Made by a program: the position numbers and the translations under genes. A DNA stretch of 55,198 nt, from positions 1 to 55,198 of the forward strand of contig NZ_JASBQE010000081.1 in assembly GCF_029960785.1 (NCBI RefSeq). The letters are read 5' to 3'. The notes under the pieces are model-generated. The model was given only the letters and a program-made list of their open reading frames with translations, was not told the origin of the DNA and made no database searches. Below are positions 18,936 through 28,007 of the stretch, piece after piece. Origin of the DNA: Polyangium sp. 15x6. GTDB lineage: Bacteria; Myxococcota_A; Polyangia; Polyangiales; Polyangiaceae. Positions within the stretch are counted from its first letter, which is position 1. Each line of letters begins with the position of its first letter.

Positions 18936-21900
18936 TCAGGGCGCCACCTTCACGCGCGTGCCCGCCATGAACCCGTCGTCCACGGCGCGCACGCGCTCGA
19001 CGAAGCTGTCGTACTCGTTCGCCGACACTGTGCCCGTCGGCAGATCGAGCAGGAACGACTCCTCGATCACGCCTTCCTTGTACGTGCCCTCGCGTGACGC
19101 GGAGAAGCGGTCGTGCGCGACCTTCACGGACGCCGGCGCGCGCGCGATCGTGGCGCCCTTGGGCAGCTCGATGCGGCGACGCACGCGGTACTGGAACGGC
19201 CTGTCGATGGTGAGAGCGCTCTCGCGGCCCGCGCGCGACGCGTAGAACGAGGCGAGCGTGCTCGAAAAACCCCGCGCGAGGTGCATCGGCTCGAGGCCCG
19301 GCAAGAGCCACGTCTTGCCGTCGCGGGTCTCGGGCTGCGAGTAGCCGTAGATCGCGATCTTCGCGCGCACCGAGACCTCCCACGAGCCCTCGCTCGATCC
19401 GAGCTCCACGTCCTCGACGTCGGCCCAGGGCACCCACGTGAGCACCACGTTGCGCAGCATCTCGCGCCGATCCGTGCCGACGACCATGTCGAGCGAGTCC
19501 GCGAGCGACTGCGCCTCGCGCCCGCGCAGCGCGATCGAGAACGTGCCGCGCGCGACGCCCGACGCGTCGAGCGCGAGCCGGATCTCCACCTCGTCGCCCT
19601 TCTCGCTCGCGTCGCCCTGCACCGTGACGAGGCTGCCGTCGGGCAGGATCGCGTTCCTTCCTCGAAGCTCCGGGCTCACGCGGCCCGGAGGCAAGGGCGG
19701 GCCATCGACGTCCGCGTCGATCCAGAGCTCGCCCTCGGGCAAACGCGCGACGACGAGCGGATACCGGAAACGGCCTACGTGCGGCGGGAAATCGGCGGCG
19801 CCGCTGAACGGCTCGGTCTCGGCGATCGCGAGGCGCGCGTCCACGCCGAGCTCGCGCAGCGCGCGCCACACGACGAGGGCGCGGCTGCCCTGACCGAGCT
19901 CGAGCACCGTGCGCGCCGTCGTCTGTTGCGGGCCCGTGCCGTACATCGCCGACACGTCCGAGAGCTCGCCGCCGCCGGGCACCTTCACGCGCTTGCCCAC
20001 GGCCGTGACCACGCGCTCGACGAGCGCGCGCGACGGCGTCGTGACGGTTCCGGCGGCTTCACGGGCGAACCGCGCGACGTACGGATCCTTGTCTTCGAGC
20101 GCGCGGACGTGATCGTCGAGCAAGCGCCCGAGGTTCGCCCAGGTCTGCGTGCCGAAGCTGATCGTCACCGACTGTTCGAGCCGCGGCACGCCGTCCTCGA
20201 TGCGGCGCGGCTCCTTGTTCTCGATGCGCCAGACGCGGATCTCGTCGCCCTTCTCCGTGCGCACCTGGGGCTTACCGAGCAAGGGATGCGACCAGAGGCC
20301 GAGCGCGAGCGAGGCCGGGCGGCGGAGCTCGATCTCGGCCTCACGCACGCCGGTGCGGGCCGGCAGGAGGTCGGGCCCGTCCACCACGATCTGCCCACCC
20401 GCGTCCGGCACCACGAACCCTTCGAGGATCTGCTCGACGTAGTCGCCCTTTTCGAGCTCCGAGAGATCGCTGTGGCTCTGCGCCGCCATCGCCACCTGAT
20501 CGGGCTCGACCACGCGGCCGTCGCGCTTGTGGATCCGGCGCCGGAGCAAGCGCTGCGCGGCGTTCGCCTCGATCGCGGGCCCGTACGAGACGGCGCCCTC
20601 CGCGACGTCCGTCGTGCCCGACACGCGCCGCAGATCGTAGACGAGGTACCGGAGCACGCCGCCCGCATCCACGGCGTATCGCTCGACGTGTCGCAGCACC
20701 GCCGTGCCCGCGCCGGGCATCACGTTCGCCGCCCGGTCCGCCGAGACGAGGCGCGCGCCTTCGGCCTCGAGGTCGCGCGCTTGATCCGGTTCGAGCGCGA
20801 GGATCCGGCGCAGGATCGGGATCGCGTACGGCGCATCGGTCGCCACGCGTTGATCACGCTCGAGGCGCGGACGTACGAGGTCGGAGCGATTCCTGCCGGC
20901 CGCGAAGCCGAGCGCGTCGAGCAGACGCCTCCGCGCCGGCGGCGTCGCATCGTAAGCCGCGATCGTCGCGTCGAGGTCTCCCGCGAGCACGTGAAGCCCG
21001 ACCTCCGTGTCGCGGAATGCATCCGGCGCAGAGCGCAGACGCCGCACGCGGCCGAGCTCCGAGAGGGCCGCGCGCGTGTCTCCGCGCTGCTGATGCGCGT
21101 ACATGCACGCGAGATCCGCGCGGCTCGTCCCTCCCGTGCACGCGGCCTTCACGGCATCCGCGCCGATCCGCCCGTGCAGATACGTATCGACCCGCGCGAG
21201 CAGCGGCGATCCCGGCACGGCCGTCTCCAGCGCGCGATACGCCTCCTCCGCGACGTCGAGCATCTGCCCACGTTTCGCCGCTGCCGCCACGTAGGTGAGC
21301 GTCATCGGATCCGTCACGGCCTTCTCGGCCGCGGGTTTGTCCGCGGGCTGCTGCCCTGTCGCCGGCGGACGCACGCCGAGCTCGCCGAGCGCGTCCGTGA
21401 GCCCCTCGACCACGCGCCTCCGCTCCGTCAGCGCCGCGCGCGTCACGAGCGCCTCCCAGGCCTTCGGCCACTTCGCGAGCGCCTTCTCCGTGTAGGCGCG
21501 CAGCCGCTCGATCTGCTTCGAATCCGGCAGATCGTCGGCCTTCGACGTCGCGCGCGCGGCCAGCAAGAACGCGCGCGGGCTGCTCGTCTCCGGCAAACCT
21601 CGCTCTTCGATCAGGTGCTCCGCGTCGCGCGCCTCGCCGAGCCCGAGCAGCGCGGCCGTCGTGAGCGCGAGCGTCGGCTCGCCGGGCCTCCACGCCGTGA
21701 GCTCGATCGGCATCGCACCGCCGGTCTTGCCCACCGTGGCCACGTCCCCCGCGCTCGGCGCGCGCAGCGGCAAGGGCAGACCGTCGTCGCCCCACACGTC
21801 GAGCTCGATCTGATCGCCGTCGCTCATCTGCCCGACCCGCACGACCACGCGCGCGCGCCCGGCCGGCAGGTCGATGCGCCCGAGCCGCGTCACGGCGCCG

Positions 21901-22733
21901 TCGCCGGCCTCGAAGCCGCGACGAAGCACGCGCGTCCCCGCGATGTCGACGACCGCCGCCGACGTCGACGAGAGCGACAGAAACACCTTCTGCTCGCGCG
22001 GGTTGTCGATGTCGACCACGACCGCGCGCACGCCCGGCAGCGAGAACGTCGCGTTCACGTCGAGCCTGCACGCATCCGCGCGCACCACGTGCGGCGTCAC
22101 CTCGGCGAAGAACGGCCGCGCGCCCGGGTACGTCGCGCCAAACGCGCCCGACGGCGCGATCTGCGACGGCTCGGCGAGGCCTCGCAGCGCGGCGAAATCG
22201 AGCGGCGCGATCAGGGCTGCTTCCCGCGCGCACCCGCGACGCTCGCCCCACACCATCGCCGCCTGCTCTTGCCCCACGTACATCGCGAGCTCGTGCAGCG
22301 CCGTCGCCAGCATCCCGCGCATCACCGGGAGCATGCTCCCATCGTCACCCTGCGCGAGGCGCTCCCCGGCCGCGGTCCATGCCGCGCGCAGCCGCTCCAC
22401 GACCGCGGGGATCCCGTCCCGCGAGCGATACGCCACGGCCTGTTCCCCGGGCAACCCGAGCGCCTCGACTTCCCGGAACGCGAGCGCGTCGAGCGACGCG
22501 ACGACCGTGGCGAGCGCCTCGGGATCACCTGCGTTCGCGATGGCCCGATCGATCGCGTCGAGGTACTTCGCGGACGCGAGCGGATCGACCGCCTCGGCGT
22601 CGAGCGCCTCGACGAACGACTCCGCGAGCTTGGCGGACGGTGGTGCTTGCGGCGCGACGGGCGTCGGGCCGAGACAAGCGGCGACGAGGAGCGCCGCGGA
22701 GACGAGCCCGAGGCGGGCGGAATGAAGGCGCAT
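18936..22733 (-). CDS. Large lipoprotein with DUF3857 and degenerate transglutaminase-like core
   Basis: The ATG at 22733 has a GGAG site and begins a lipoprotein signal with lipobox VAAC; the protein has 1265 residues. The middle holds TPR-like helical repeats. The C-terminal third follows the DUF3857-transglutaminase-like layout (for example SYGPAIEANAAQRLLRRRIH, then a region near 945-1000). At the position of the catalytic Cys the sequence reads GQGSRALVVW, with Gln948. The His position is occupied by Tyr or Pro (FRYPLVV), while the Asp of LWIDAD remains. The gene at 41916-37846 has the same overall plan with an intact Cys-His-Asp set. This copy is therefore probably a non-catalytic peptide or polymer binder in the periplasm. 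The next gene, murB, starts 11 bases later. Confidence 0.85.
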   Translation of the reverse strand: MRLHSARLGLVSAALLVAACLGPTPVAPQAPPSAKLAESFVEALDAEAVDPLASAKYLDAIDRAIANAGDPEALATVVASLDALAFREVEALGLPGEQAVAYRSRDGIPAVVERLRAAWTAAGERLAQGDDGSMLPVMRGMLATALHELAMYVGQEQAAMVWGERRGCAREAALIAPLDFAALRGLAEPSQIAPSGAFGATYPGARPFFAEVTPHVVRADACRLDVNATFSLPGVRAVVVDIDNPREQKVFLSLSSTSAAVVDIAGTRVLRRGFEAGDGAVTRLGRIDLPAGRARVVVRVGQMSDGDQIELDVWGDDGLPLPLRAPSAGDVATVGKTGGAMPIELTAWRPGEPTLALTTAALLGLGEARDAEHLIEERGLPETSSPRAFLLAARATSKADDLPDSKQIERLRAYTEKALAKWPKAWEALVTRAALTERRRVVEGLTDALGELGVRPPATGQQPADKPAAEKAVTDPMTLTYVAAAAKRGQMLDVAEEAYRALETAVPGSPLLARVDTYLHGRIGADAVKAACTGGTSRADLACMYAHQQRGDTRAALSELGRVRRLRSAPDAFRDTEVGLHVLAGDLDATIAAYDATPPARRRLLDALGFAAGRNRSDLVRPRLERDQRVATDAPYAIPILRRILALEPDQARDLEAEGARLVSADRAANVMPGAGTAVLRHVERYAVDAGGVLRYLVYDLRRVSGTTDVAEGAVSYGPAIEANAAQRLLRRRIHKRDGRVVEPDQVAMAAQSHSDLSELEKGDYVEQILEGFVVPDAGGQIVVDGPDLLPARTGVREAEIELRRPASLALGLWSHPLLGKPQVRTEKGDEIRVWRIENKEPRRIEDGVPRLEQSVTISFGTQTWANLGRLLDDHVRALEDKDPYVARFAREAAGTVTTPSRALVERVVTAVGKRVKVPGGGELSDVSAMYGTGPQQTTARTVLELGQGSRALVVWRALRELGVDARLAIAETEPFSGAADFPPHVGRFRYPLVVARLPEGELWIDADVDGPPLPPGRVSPELRGRNAILPDGSLVTVQGDASEKGDEVEIRLALDASGVARGTFSIALRGREAQSLADSLDMVVGTDRREMLRNVVLTWVPWADVEDVELGSSEGSWEVSVRAKIAIYGYSQPETRDGKTWLLPGLEPMHLARGFSSTLASFYASRAGRESALTIDRPFQYRVRRRIELPKGATIARAPASVKVAHDRFSASREGTYKEGVIEESFLLDLPTGTVSANEYDSFVERVRAVDDGFMAGTRVKVAP

Positions 22734-22812
22734 CGGCGGCTCCATGCTGCCTCATCCACGCGCGCTTGGCACGCGCGGCGAGGTCAGGCGCAGCGAGGTC
22801 ACGCGCAGGCTG

Positions 22813-23127
22813 CTAGGCGGCCGGAGATTCTTCGTACACGCGGATGCCGTACTTCTCCATGCACCAGAGAAGCCCGATGACCAGGCTCCGCTTGTCGTCC
22901 ACGAACGAAGGTTTTTTCCCTTCGAACGCGTGCCCCACGAACTGGAAACCCCAACCCACGGTGAACAACGCCCCCGCGAGCGGCAGGCCGACGAGCGTCG
23001 CGCCCACGGGGAAGCTCATCGCGATGAGAGGGATGCCGATCTTGTGGCAAGCCTGGTTGCGCGGATCGCGGTGATCGTCCTGGTACTTGTGGAGGAGACG
23101 GGTCCACTCGGCGTTCAGGGAAATCAT
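22813..23127 (-). CDS. Mpo1-like DUF962 membrane protein
   Basis: The 104-residue protein carries the DUF962 signature: YQDDHRDPRNQACHKIGIPLIA near 15-36, with His19 and His28, and two hydrophobic stretches, ending with GHAFEGKKPSF. In yeast the relative Mpo1 is an iron-dependent dioxygenase for 2-hydroxy fatty acids, and bacterial members may act on similar lipids. The full-length match and correct size suggest a working gene. It starts 15 bases after the TPR gene stop and 79 bases before the large lipoprotein start, so it lies within the same operon. Confidence 0.9.
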   Translation of the reverse strand: MISLNAEWTRLLHKYQDDHRDPRNQACHKIGIPLIAMSFPVGATLVGLPLAGALFTVGWGFQFVGHAFEGKKPSFVDDKRSLVIGLLWCMEKYGIRVYEESPAA

Positions 23128-23142
23128 GGTCGGGCGCGAAGA

Positions 23143-24768
23143 CTACCACGAGCGCCCGCCACGCGGCCCCCTCCGTGACCCCGGACCGAAGATCCGCGAC
23201 GGAGGCCCCGAAGGCGGCTCCGCGCCCGCGAGCAGCCGCGTCGCCTCCTCGCTCACCGCCGCGCCGTCCTCCGCCTCGCCGCTCGTCGTGAGCGCATCCC
23301 CGAACCGCCAGAGCGAATCGGCGAGCTGGTAGCGCACCTCCGCGTTCTTCCCGCTCCGCGCATAGAGCTTCCGATCGATCGCAACGGCCTCGCGATACGC
23401 CGCGACCGCGCCGATGACGTCGCTCGCGTGCACACACGCGTCCGCGAGTCGCTTCAGCGAATACGACACCTCGCCGAGCGCCTCGGGCCCCTCCCCCATC
23501 GCCGAAAGCACCCGCCGCCGCAGCAAGAGACACTCCGAGAACGCCACCGCCGCGTCCGCCGGCTTGTTCGCGGCGAGCCGCGCATCGCCGATCCGCTCGA
23601 GCGCATCCGAGAGCTCGAGCAAGGCATCCGGCCCCTCGTCGCCTTGTCGCATCGCGCGGATCGCTCCGAGCGCGAACTCCTCGAAGCGAGAGGCCGCCAC
23701 GTGCTCGCGGCGCTCCCGCGCGATCCGCGCCGCCAGGCAATACCAGGCCGGCGGCACCTGCCCCGGCATCCGCGCTCCGTACATCGCGAGCGCCTTCTGC
23801 ACGTGCACCGCCGCGCGCGACAGATCCTCGTTCTCCGTCGCGATCTCCGCGAGCACCGCGAAGACACGCGCCTCGTCGAGCGCGTCCCCGCGCACGCGGA
23901 GCAGCGTCGCCGCCTCGTCGGCCGCGTCCTTCGCGTCCTGCATTCGACCTTGCCGCAAGAACCCTTCGGCCGCCTCGACGAGCGCGTGCGCGCGGATCAC
24001 CTCGGGCCGCGGCGGCGGAGGCGGCGGCGTCGGCCGCGAGCCCATCGTCGCGGGCGCGAACGACGCCGCGGGCATCGACGGCGTCGACGCGCGCGCCGAG
24101 TTCTCGGCTTGCCAGGCCTTGAGCCGCTCCGGGTTCTGCGAGATCGCCACGAGGTCGTCCGGATCGGCTGGCGCGACGCGCATCGAGCTCGTCGACGGCC
24201 GCGTCCCGCCGCGCACCGGCAGCGGCGTGCTCGGCCGCACCGCGCCCGCATTGCGCGGCGTGATCAGGAACGACATCGCCTTCACCTGCCAGAGATCCGG
24301 CGCGGCCTTCGACACGGGATCCACGACGCCCGGCGGCGCGGCGAGCACGATCCCTCCGAGCAGGACGCCACGCACCTCCTCGAAGAGCGCCTCGATCTCG
24401 ATCACCGTCTGCTCCCACGCGCGCGTCCACGGCGTCTCGGGCGCGCCGGGCGCCTCGGCGTGGAGCGCCTCGATCCACACGAGCGACGCGTTCGCGAGGC
24501 TGCGATCTTCGAGCAGCCGCGTGGGCAGGCCGAGCAGCTCTTCCGGCGTGCTCGGCACGAGCGTCACCATCGCGTGATTCTCGGCCGTCACGTGCCGCTC
24601 GACCCGCTCGCGCAGCGTGCGCAGCTCCGCCGGAACGGGCGAGAACACGAAGCCGACCCAGAACCCGATCACGTTGTCGAGGCGGTCGCGGAGGTACTCC
24701 CACGCCACTTCACCGCGGATCGCCGGTGCTTTCGGCGCCGGTTGTTCTCCCTGTCCCCACCCTGTCAT
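23143..24768 (-). CDS. TPR protein with APDLW-type N-terminal domain
   Basis: The 541-residue protein has an N-terminal domain of about 180 residues that ends with APDLWQVKAMSFLI. This resembles the 'RxAPDLWxxRxxxF' end of a degenerate P-loop-like domain found in many bacterial TPR and STAND signalling proteins, but I cannot confirm it. A Pro/Ser-rich linker follows (about 180-250; a run of Pro), then at least four TPR-like repeats at 255-510. No signal peptide or membrane segment is seen, so it is probably cytoplasmic. It is the first gene of the minus-strand operon that runs to 14346 and is divergent from the lipoprotein gene at 24908. Confidence 0.82.
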   Translation of the reverse strand: MTGWGQGEQPAPKAPAIRGEVAWEYLRDRLDNVIGFWVGFVFSPVPAELRTLRERVERHVTAENHAMVTLVPSTPEELLGLPTRLLEDRSLANASLVWIEALHAEAPGAPETPWTRAWEQTVIEIEALFEEVRGVLLGGIVLAAPPGVVDPVSKAAPDLWQVKAMSFLITPRNAGAVRPSTPLPVRGGTRPSTSSMRVAPADPDDLVAISQNPERLKAWQAENSARASTPSMPAASFAPATMGSRPTPPPPPPRPEVIRAHALVEAAEGFLRQGRMQDAKDAADEAATLLRVRGDALDEARVFAVLAEIATENEDLSRAAVHVQKALAMYGARMPGQVPPAWYCLAARIARERREHVAASRFEEFALGAIRAMRQGDEGPDALLELSDALERIGDARLAANKPADAAVAFSECLLLRRRVLSAMGEGPEALGEVSYSLKRLADACVHASDVIGAVAAYREAVAIDRKLYARSGKNAEVRYQLADSLWRFGDALTTSGEAEDGAAVSEEATRLLAGAEPPSGPPSRIFGPGSRRGPRGGRSW

Positions 24769-24907
24769 CGGTTCGTGACACGCGCAGGCCGCCGTCGAGC
24801 GGCCTCCCGGCTCCTGGCGAACCTTATCACCATCGCGGCCGCGTGGGCCCCTCGCACACGCGAACCTTTACGCCCTCGCCCACCTTGGCCTACCCTACGA
24901 ACACCTC

Positions 24908-26005
24908 ATGGCGCGCCGAGTCACTCGATTTCTTCGTTCCGTCCCGCACGCGGGGCTCGCGGTCGTTCTCCTCGCCTCTGCGTGCGGCGGTCAGCAAACG
25001 CAGACCAAGCCGAAGCCCGTCACGAATACGAACACCGAGGCCACGGAGCCCGAGGACGACGGCCCTGCGCTCGGCCCGCTGACGCTCACCCTCCCCGACG
25101 CTGCGGCCTCGGCGTGGGTGGGACAGCGCGGCAACTACGTCGATACGCTGAGCGGCATCTGGGGCCTCGACAAGCTCGTGATCGCCGTCGGCGGCGGCGG
25201 GACGATCCTGCGCAGCGAGGACTCCGGCATCAACTGGACGCGACAGGCCTCGCCGAAGGACGCGTGGCTGCGATGCGTCTGGGGCAGCGGCCCGGACGAC
25301 ATCTACGTCGTCGGCGGCAATGCGATCATGCACTCGACGGACGGCGGCATCACGTGGTCGCCGCAAAAGATCCCGATCACGGGCACGTTCTTCATGGCGG
25401 TGTGGGGGAGCGGCCGGGACGACGTCTACGTCGTGGGCGGCGATGGAAACATCCTGAACACGACGGACGGCGGAAAGACGTGGACGAAGGACAACAGCGG
25501 CGTGGTCGGCACGCTGTACGACGTGTGGGGCAGCGGCGCGGACGACATTTACGTGGTGGGCCAGGCGAGCAAGGACGGCGCGCCGATCGTGCTGCAATCG
25601 AAGATCGGCGGGCACCTCTGGTCGAAGCTGCCGGTCGACTCGCTCGACTCGCCGCTCCGACAGATCGACGGAGCGAGCGTCGATTACCTGTACGCGGTGA
25701 GCGCGAAGGGCACGGTGTACGAATCGAACGACCGCGCGGCGAGCTGGAAATCGATCGGGAGCTTCGAGGGCGACGAGCTCCTCGGCATTCGCGTGGTGGG
25801 CAAGGGCGACCTCTACGTGGTCGGCCGCAACCAGCAGTTCCAGCACACGATGGACGGCGGCAAGACCTGGAAAGACGAGCTCAGCTGGCCACACGGCGCC
25901 GCGGCAATCCAGGGCATCTGGGGCAAGGGCAAAACCGAGCTGTTCCTGGTCGGTGAGGGGACGCTCGAAGCCGGGCAGAAGGGGAGCCTGGTGCGGCGGA
26001 GGTGA
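24908..26005 (+). CDS. Lipoprotein with Ycf48/BNR-type propeller repeats
   Basis: A signal peptide with the lipobox LASAC is followed by a Thr/Lys-rich linker and a propeller of about six repeats with the pattern WGSGxDDIYVVGxxGxILxTxDGGxTW, for example GSGRDDVYVVGGDG. Such repeats occur in Ycf48 and in sialidase-like BNR proteins. Myxobacteria carry many lipoproteins of this kind with unknown function. It has 365 residues and all repeats are intact, so it is probably a surface or periplasmic binding protein. The stop lies 5 bases before the Uma2 start at 26011. Confidence 0.9.
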   Translation: MARRVTRFLRSVPHAGLAVVLLASACGGQQTQTKPKPVTNTNTEATEPEDDGPALGPLTLTLPDAAASAWVGQRGNYVDTLSGIWGLDKLVIAVGGGGTILRSEDSGINWTRQASPKDAWLRCVWGSGPDDIYVVGGNAIMHSTDGGITWSPQKIPITGTFFMAVWGSGRDDVYVVGGDGNILNTTDGGKTWTKDNSGVVGTLYDVWGSGADDIYVVGQASKDGAPIVLQSKIGGHLWSKLPVDSLDSPLRQIDGASVDYLYAVSAKGTVYESNDRAASWKSIGSFEGDELLGIRVVGKGDLYVVGRNQQFQHTMDGGKTWKDELSWPHGAAAIQGIWGKGKTELFLVGEGTLEAGQKGSLVRRR

Positions 26006-26010
26006 GGGCG

Positions 26011-26610
26011 ATGGCAGACGCGCGTGCTACCCTTGGCAGCATCATGGGCACGGCCGGGCGTATTGTCCCCAATCAGCGCATGACCTTCGAGGAGGCGGCC
26101 CGTCTCGATCCCGACGAGCAGGCGGGCGAGCTCGTCGATGGGGAATGGGTTCCGATGACCAGGGGCACGTGGAGACACGGCGAGATCGTTCTCTCGATCG
26201 GCTTCCTGCTGAGGCTTTATGCACGCGAGCAGCCTGGCTGGAGCGTGTCCGTCGCCGATCCCGGGGTGAAGCTCGCGCGAAACCCTGATCGCCTACGCGG
26301 GCCCGACGTCGCCATGGTGCGGAAGGAGCGGGTGCCCACGGGCAAAGGCGTGGACGGCTGGCTCGAAGGGGCGCCGGACCTCGCCGTGGAAGTCGCGAGC
26401 GACAGCCAATCCATTTCGGAAATGACCAAGAAGGCGCTCGAATACATCGCCGGCGGGTCGCAAATGGTTTGGCTCGTCGATCCGGAGCCCCGCCGCATCG
26501 TGCTCTTCACGCCCCCCAATCAAGTGAAGATCCTCGGCCCCGACGACACGCTCGACGGCGACGACCTGCTGCCGGGCTTCTCCTGCAAGGTCGCGGACAT
26601 GTTCGTGTGA
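26011..26610 (+). CDS. Uma2-family PD-(D/E)XK nuclease-fold protein
   Basis: The protein (199 residues from the ATG at 26011, chosen for the GGAGGT site 7 bases upstream) has the Uma2 fold: TFEEAARLDPDEQAGELVDGE near the N-terminus, then a PD-(D/E)XK core with GPDVAMV, LAVEVAS and a downstream Lys pair before LEYIAGG. Asp, Glu and Lys that bind metal and act in catalysis are present. Uma2 proteins are common in cyanobacteria and myxobacteria, usually in many copies; the biological role is poorly known. An upstream in-frame GTG at 26002 overlaps the previous gene and a downstream ATG at 26044 is also possible. Confidence 0.93.
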   Translation: MADARATLGSIMGTAGRIVPNQRMTFEEAARLDPDEQAGELVDGEWVPMTRGTWRHGEIVLSIGFLLRLYAREQPGWSVSVADPGVKLARNPDRLRGPDVAMVRKERVPTGKGVDGWLEGAPDLAVEVASDSQSISEMTKKALEYIAGGSQMVWLVDPEPRRIVLFTPPNQVKILGPDDTLDGDDLLPGFSCKVADMFV

Positions 26611-26776
26611 CATAGTTCACCGAACCAGTCTCCGTCTTTTTTTCCTTCACATCCCGGAACCTCCGCAACCACCGGTCGAACGGCAGGACGACGCGGCCCC
26701 GCGCCGCGCTTCGCCTGCGCTCCCCGACCTTTCTGCGGCCCCGCCGACGGCGGCGTGCCGGACGGAGGATTCCATC

Positions 26777-27979
26777 ATGCGCACCACGACCTCGCTCTGC
26801 CTCTTCGTCCTCCCCCTCGCGCTCGGCGCATGCGTCGACCAGGGTGCATTCCCTGGTGATCTCGAAGGCGACGACCTCGCCGAAGAGACCACGAAGATCC
26901 GCATCACGGTCCTCGATCACGACGACAATGGCGAGCAGACCGAGAAAGTCGTCGACATGGACGCGCGTGAATTCGCGGCGCTCACGGCGAAGCGCCGCGG
27001 CGCGCCCGCGGGCTCCGCTCCCGAGGCGCAGGGCGAGGACGACGTGGGCACGTCCGCGCAGGCGCTCACCGTGCAGAGCAACGCGGCGAATTGCACGTCG
27101 AAGGGGCTCCTCATCTACTCGCAGCCGAACCTCGGCGGTGAGGTCCTCTGCTTGATGACCGTGGGTCACGAAGCCGCGGGCACCACCGGCTTCTCGCTCC
27201 CGTGGGACTGGCGCCGCGAGAACGGCGGCAAGTATCCCATGAGTTACTGGTCCGGCGACGACGCCGGTCGGTTCGCCGCGTATTTCTCGGAGATCGCGTT
27301 CGGCCCCTGGATGGTCGTGAATGACGCGCCCTATCCGGCCACGGACGCCGTGTACGTGTACATGCAGCGCTTGCTCGGCGCGCCGGCGACGGACCCGTCG
27401 ATCGCGGTCCCCTCGAATTACCCCCTCGTCCACAAGATGGCCGCGAAGGGGCACCAGATCTACGTCTGCGACGGCTCGCAATGGGTCCTCTCGGCGCCCT
27501 CGGCCGTTCTGCTCGACCCGCACGCGCCCTTCGACGTCCTCGGTCACCATTATGCCGGACCGCAATGGCGCGGCAATGACGGCAGCACCATCCGCGGCCG
27601 GAAGGTCTCCGAGGTCCCGTCGCCCGATCCGAATGCGATCCCCTGGCTCGAGATCGAGGTCATCGAGCGCTCGGGCAGCGGCGTGTTCTCGCCGATCGCC
27701 TTCATTCAGCGCGTCAACACGGCCTCCGGCAAGGCGCCGGCCACGACGTGCAGCGCGGGCAACCGGAACCAGCTCGTCTGGGTCGACTACACGGCGGATT
27801 ACTACTTCTACGCCGCCCCCACGGCGCCCGCGGGCTGGGTATGCGCGCCCTCGTACTACAATGGAAATGACGGCTGCGACTGCAACTGCGGCATGCCGGA
27901 CCCGGACTGCGTGAAAGAAAATCAGACCCTTTATGGTTGCGGCGGGCAGTGCACCATCTCCGGGACTTGTGTACCTTGA
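26777..27979 (+). CDS. DUF3455 lipoprotein with Cys-rich C-terminus
   Basis: The signal peptide ends in a lipobox (LALGAC). A propeptide-like acidic region precedes the N-terminal part. The DUF3455 domain is seen from about 215 (HQIYVCDGSQWVLSAPSAVL, GHHYAGPQWRGNDGS, WLEIEVIERSG, IQRVNTASGKAP, YTADYYFY). The C-terminus has a compact Cys-rich block (DGCDCNCGMPDPDC) followed by two more Cys pairs, a type of tail seen on secreted myxobacterial proteins. The product has 400 residues and is probably exported and disulfide-bonded. The ligand is unknown. The 166-base gap before the gene has no clear promoter, but a T-rich run near 26637 follows the Uma2 gene. Confidence 0.88.
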   Translation: MRTTTSLCLFVLPLALGACVDQGAFPGDLEGDDLAEETTKIRITVLDHDDNGEQTEKVVDMDAREFAALTAKRRGAPAGSAPEAQGEDDVGTSAQALTVQSNAANCTSKGLLIYSQPNLGGEVLCLMTVGHEAAGTTGFSLPWDWRRENGGKYPMSYWSGDDAGRFAAYFSEIAFGPWMVVNDAPYPATDAVYVYMQRLLGAPATDPSIAVPSNYPLVHKMAAKGHQIYVCDGSQWVLSAPSAVLLDPHAPFDVLGHHYAGPQWRGNDGSTIRGRKVSEVPSPDPNAIPWLEIEVIERSGSGVFSPIAFIQRVNTASGKAPATTCSAGNRNQLVWVDYTADYYFYAAPTAPAGWVCAPSYYNGNDGCDCNCGMPDPDCVKENQTLYGCGGQCTISGTCVP

Positions 27980-28007
27980 TTCTCTCGCGGAAAGGACGGT
28001 GAACGCC

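Noticed and set aside
19113-22880. A 1255-codon plus-strand open frame opposite the large lipoprotein
   Set aside because: It is an antisense shadow with no family motif; the minus-strand gene has a lipoprotein signal, a ribosome site and domain structure.
26002-26010. GTG start for the Uma2 gene overlapping the upstream stop
   Set aside because: The GGAGGT ribosome site is correctly spaced for the ATG at 26011, not for the GTG.
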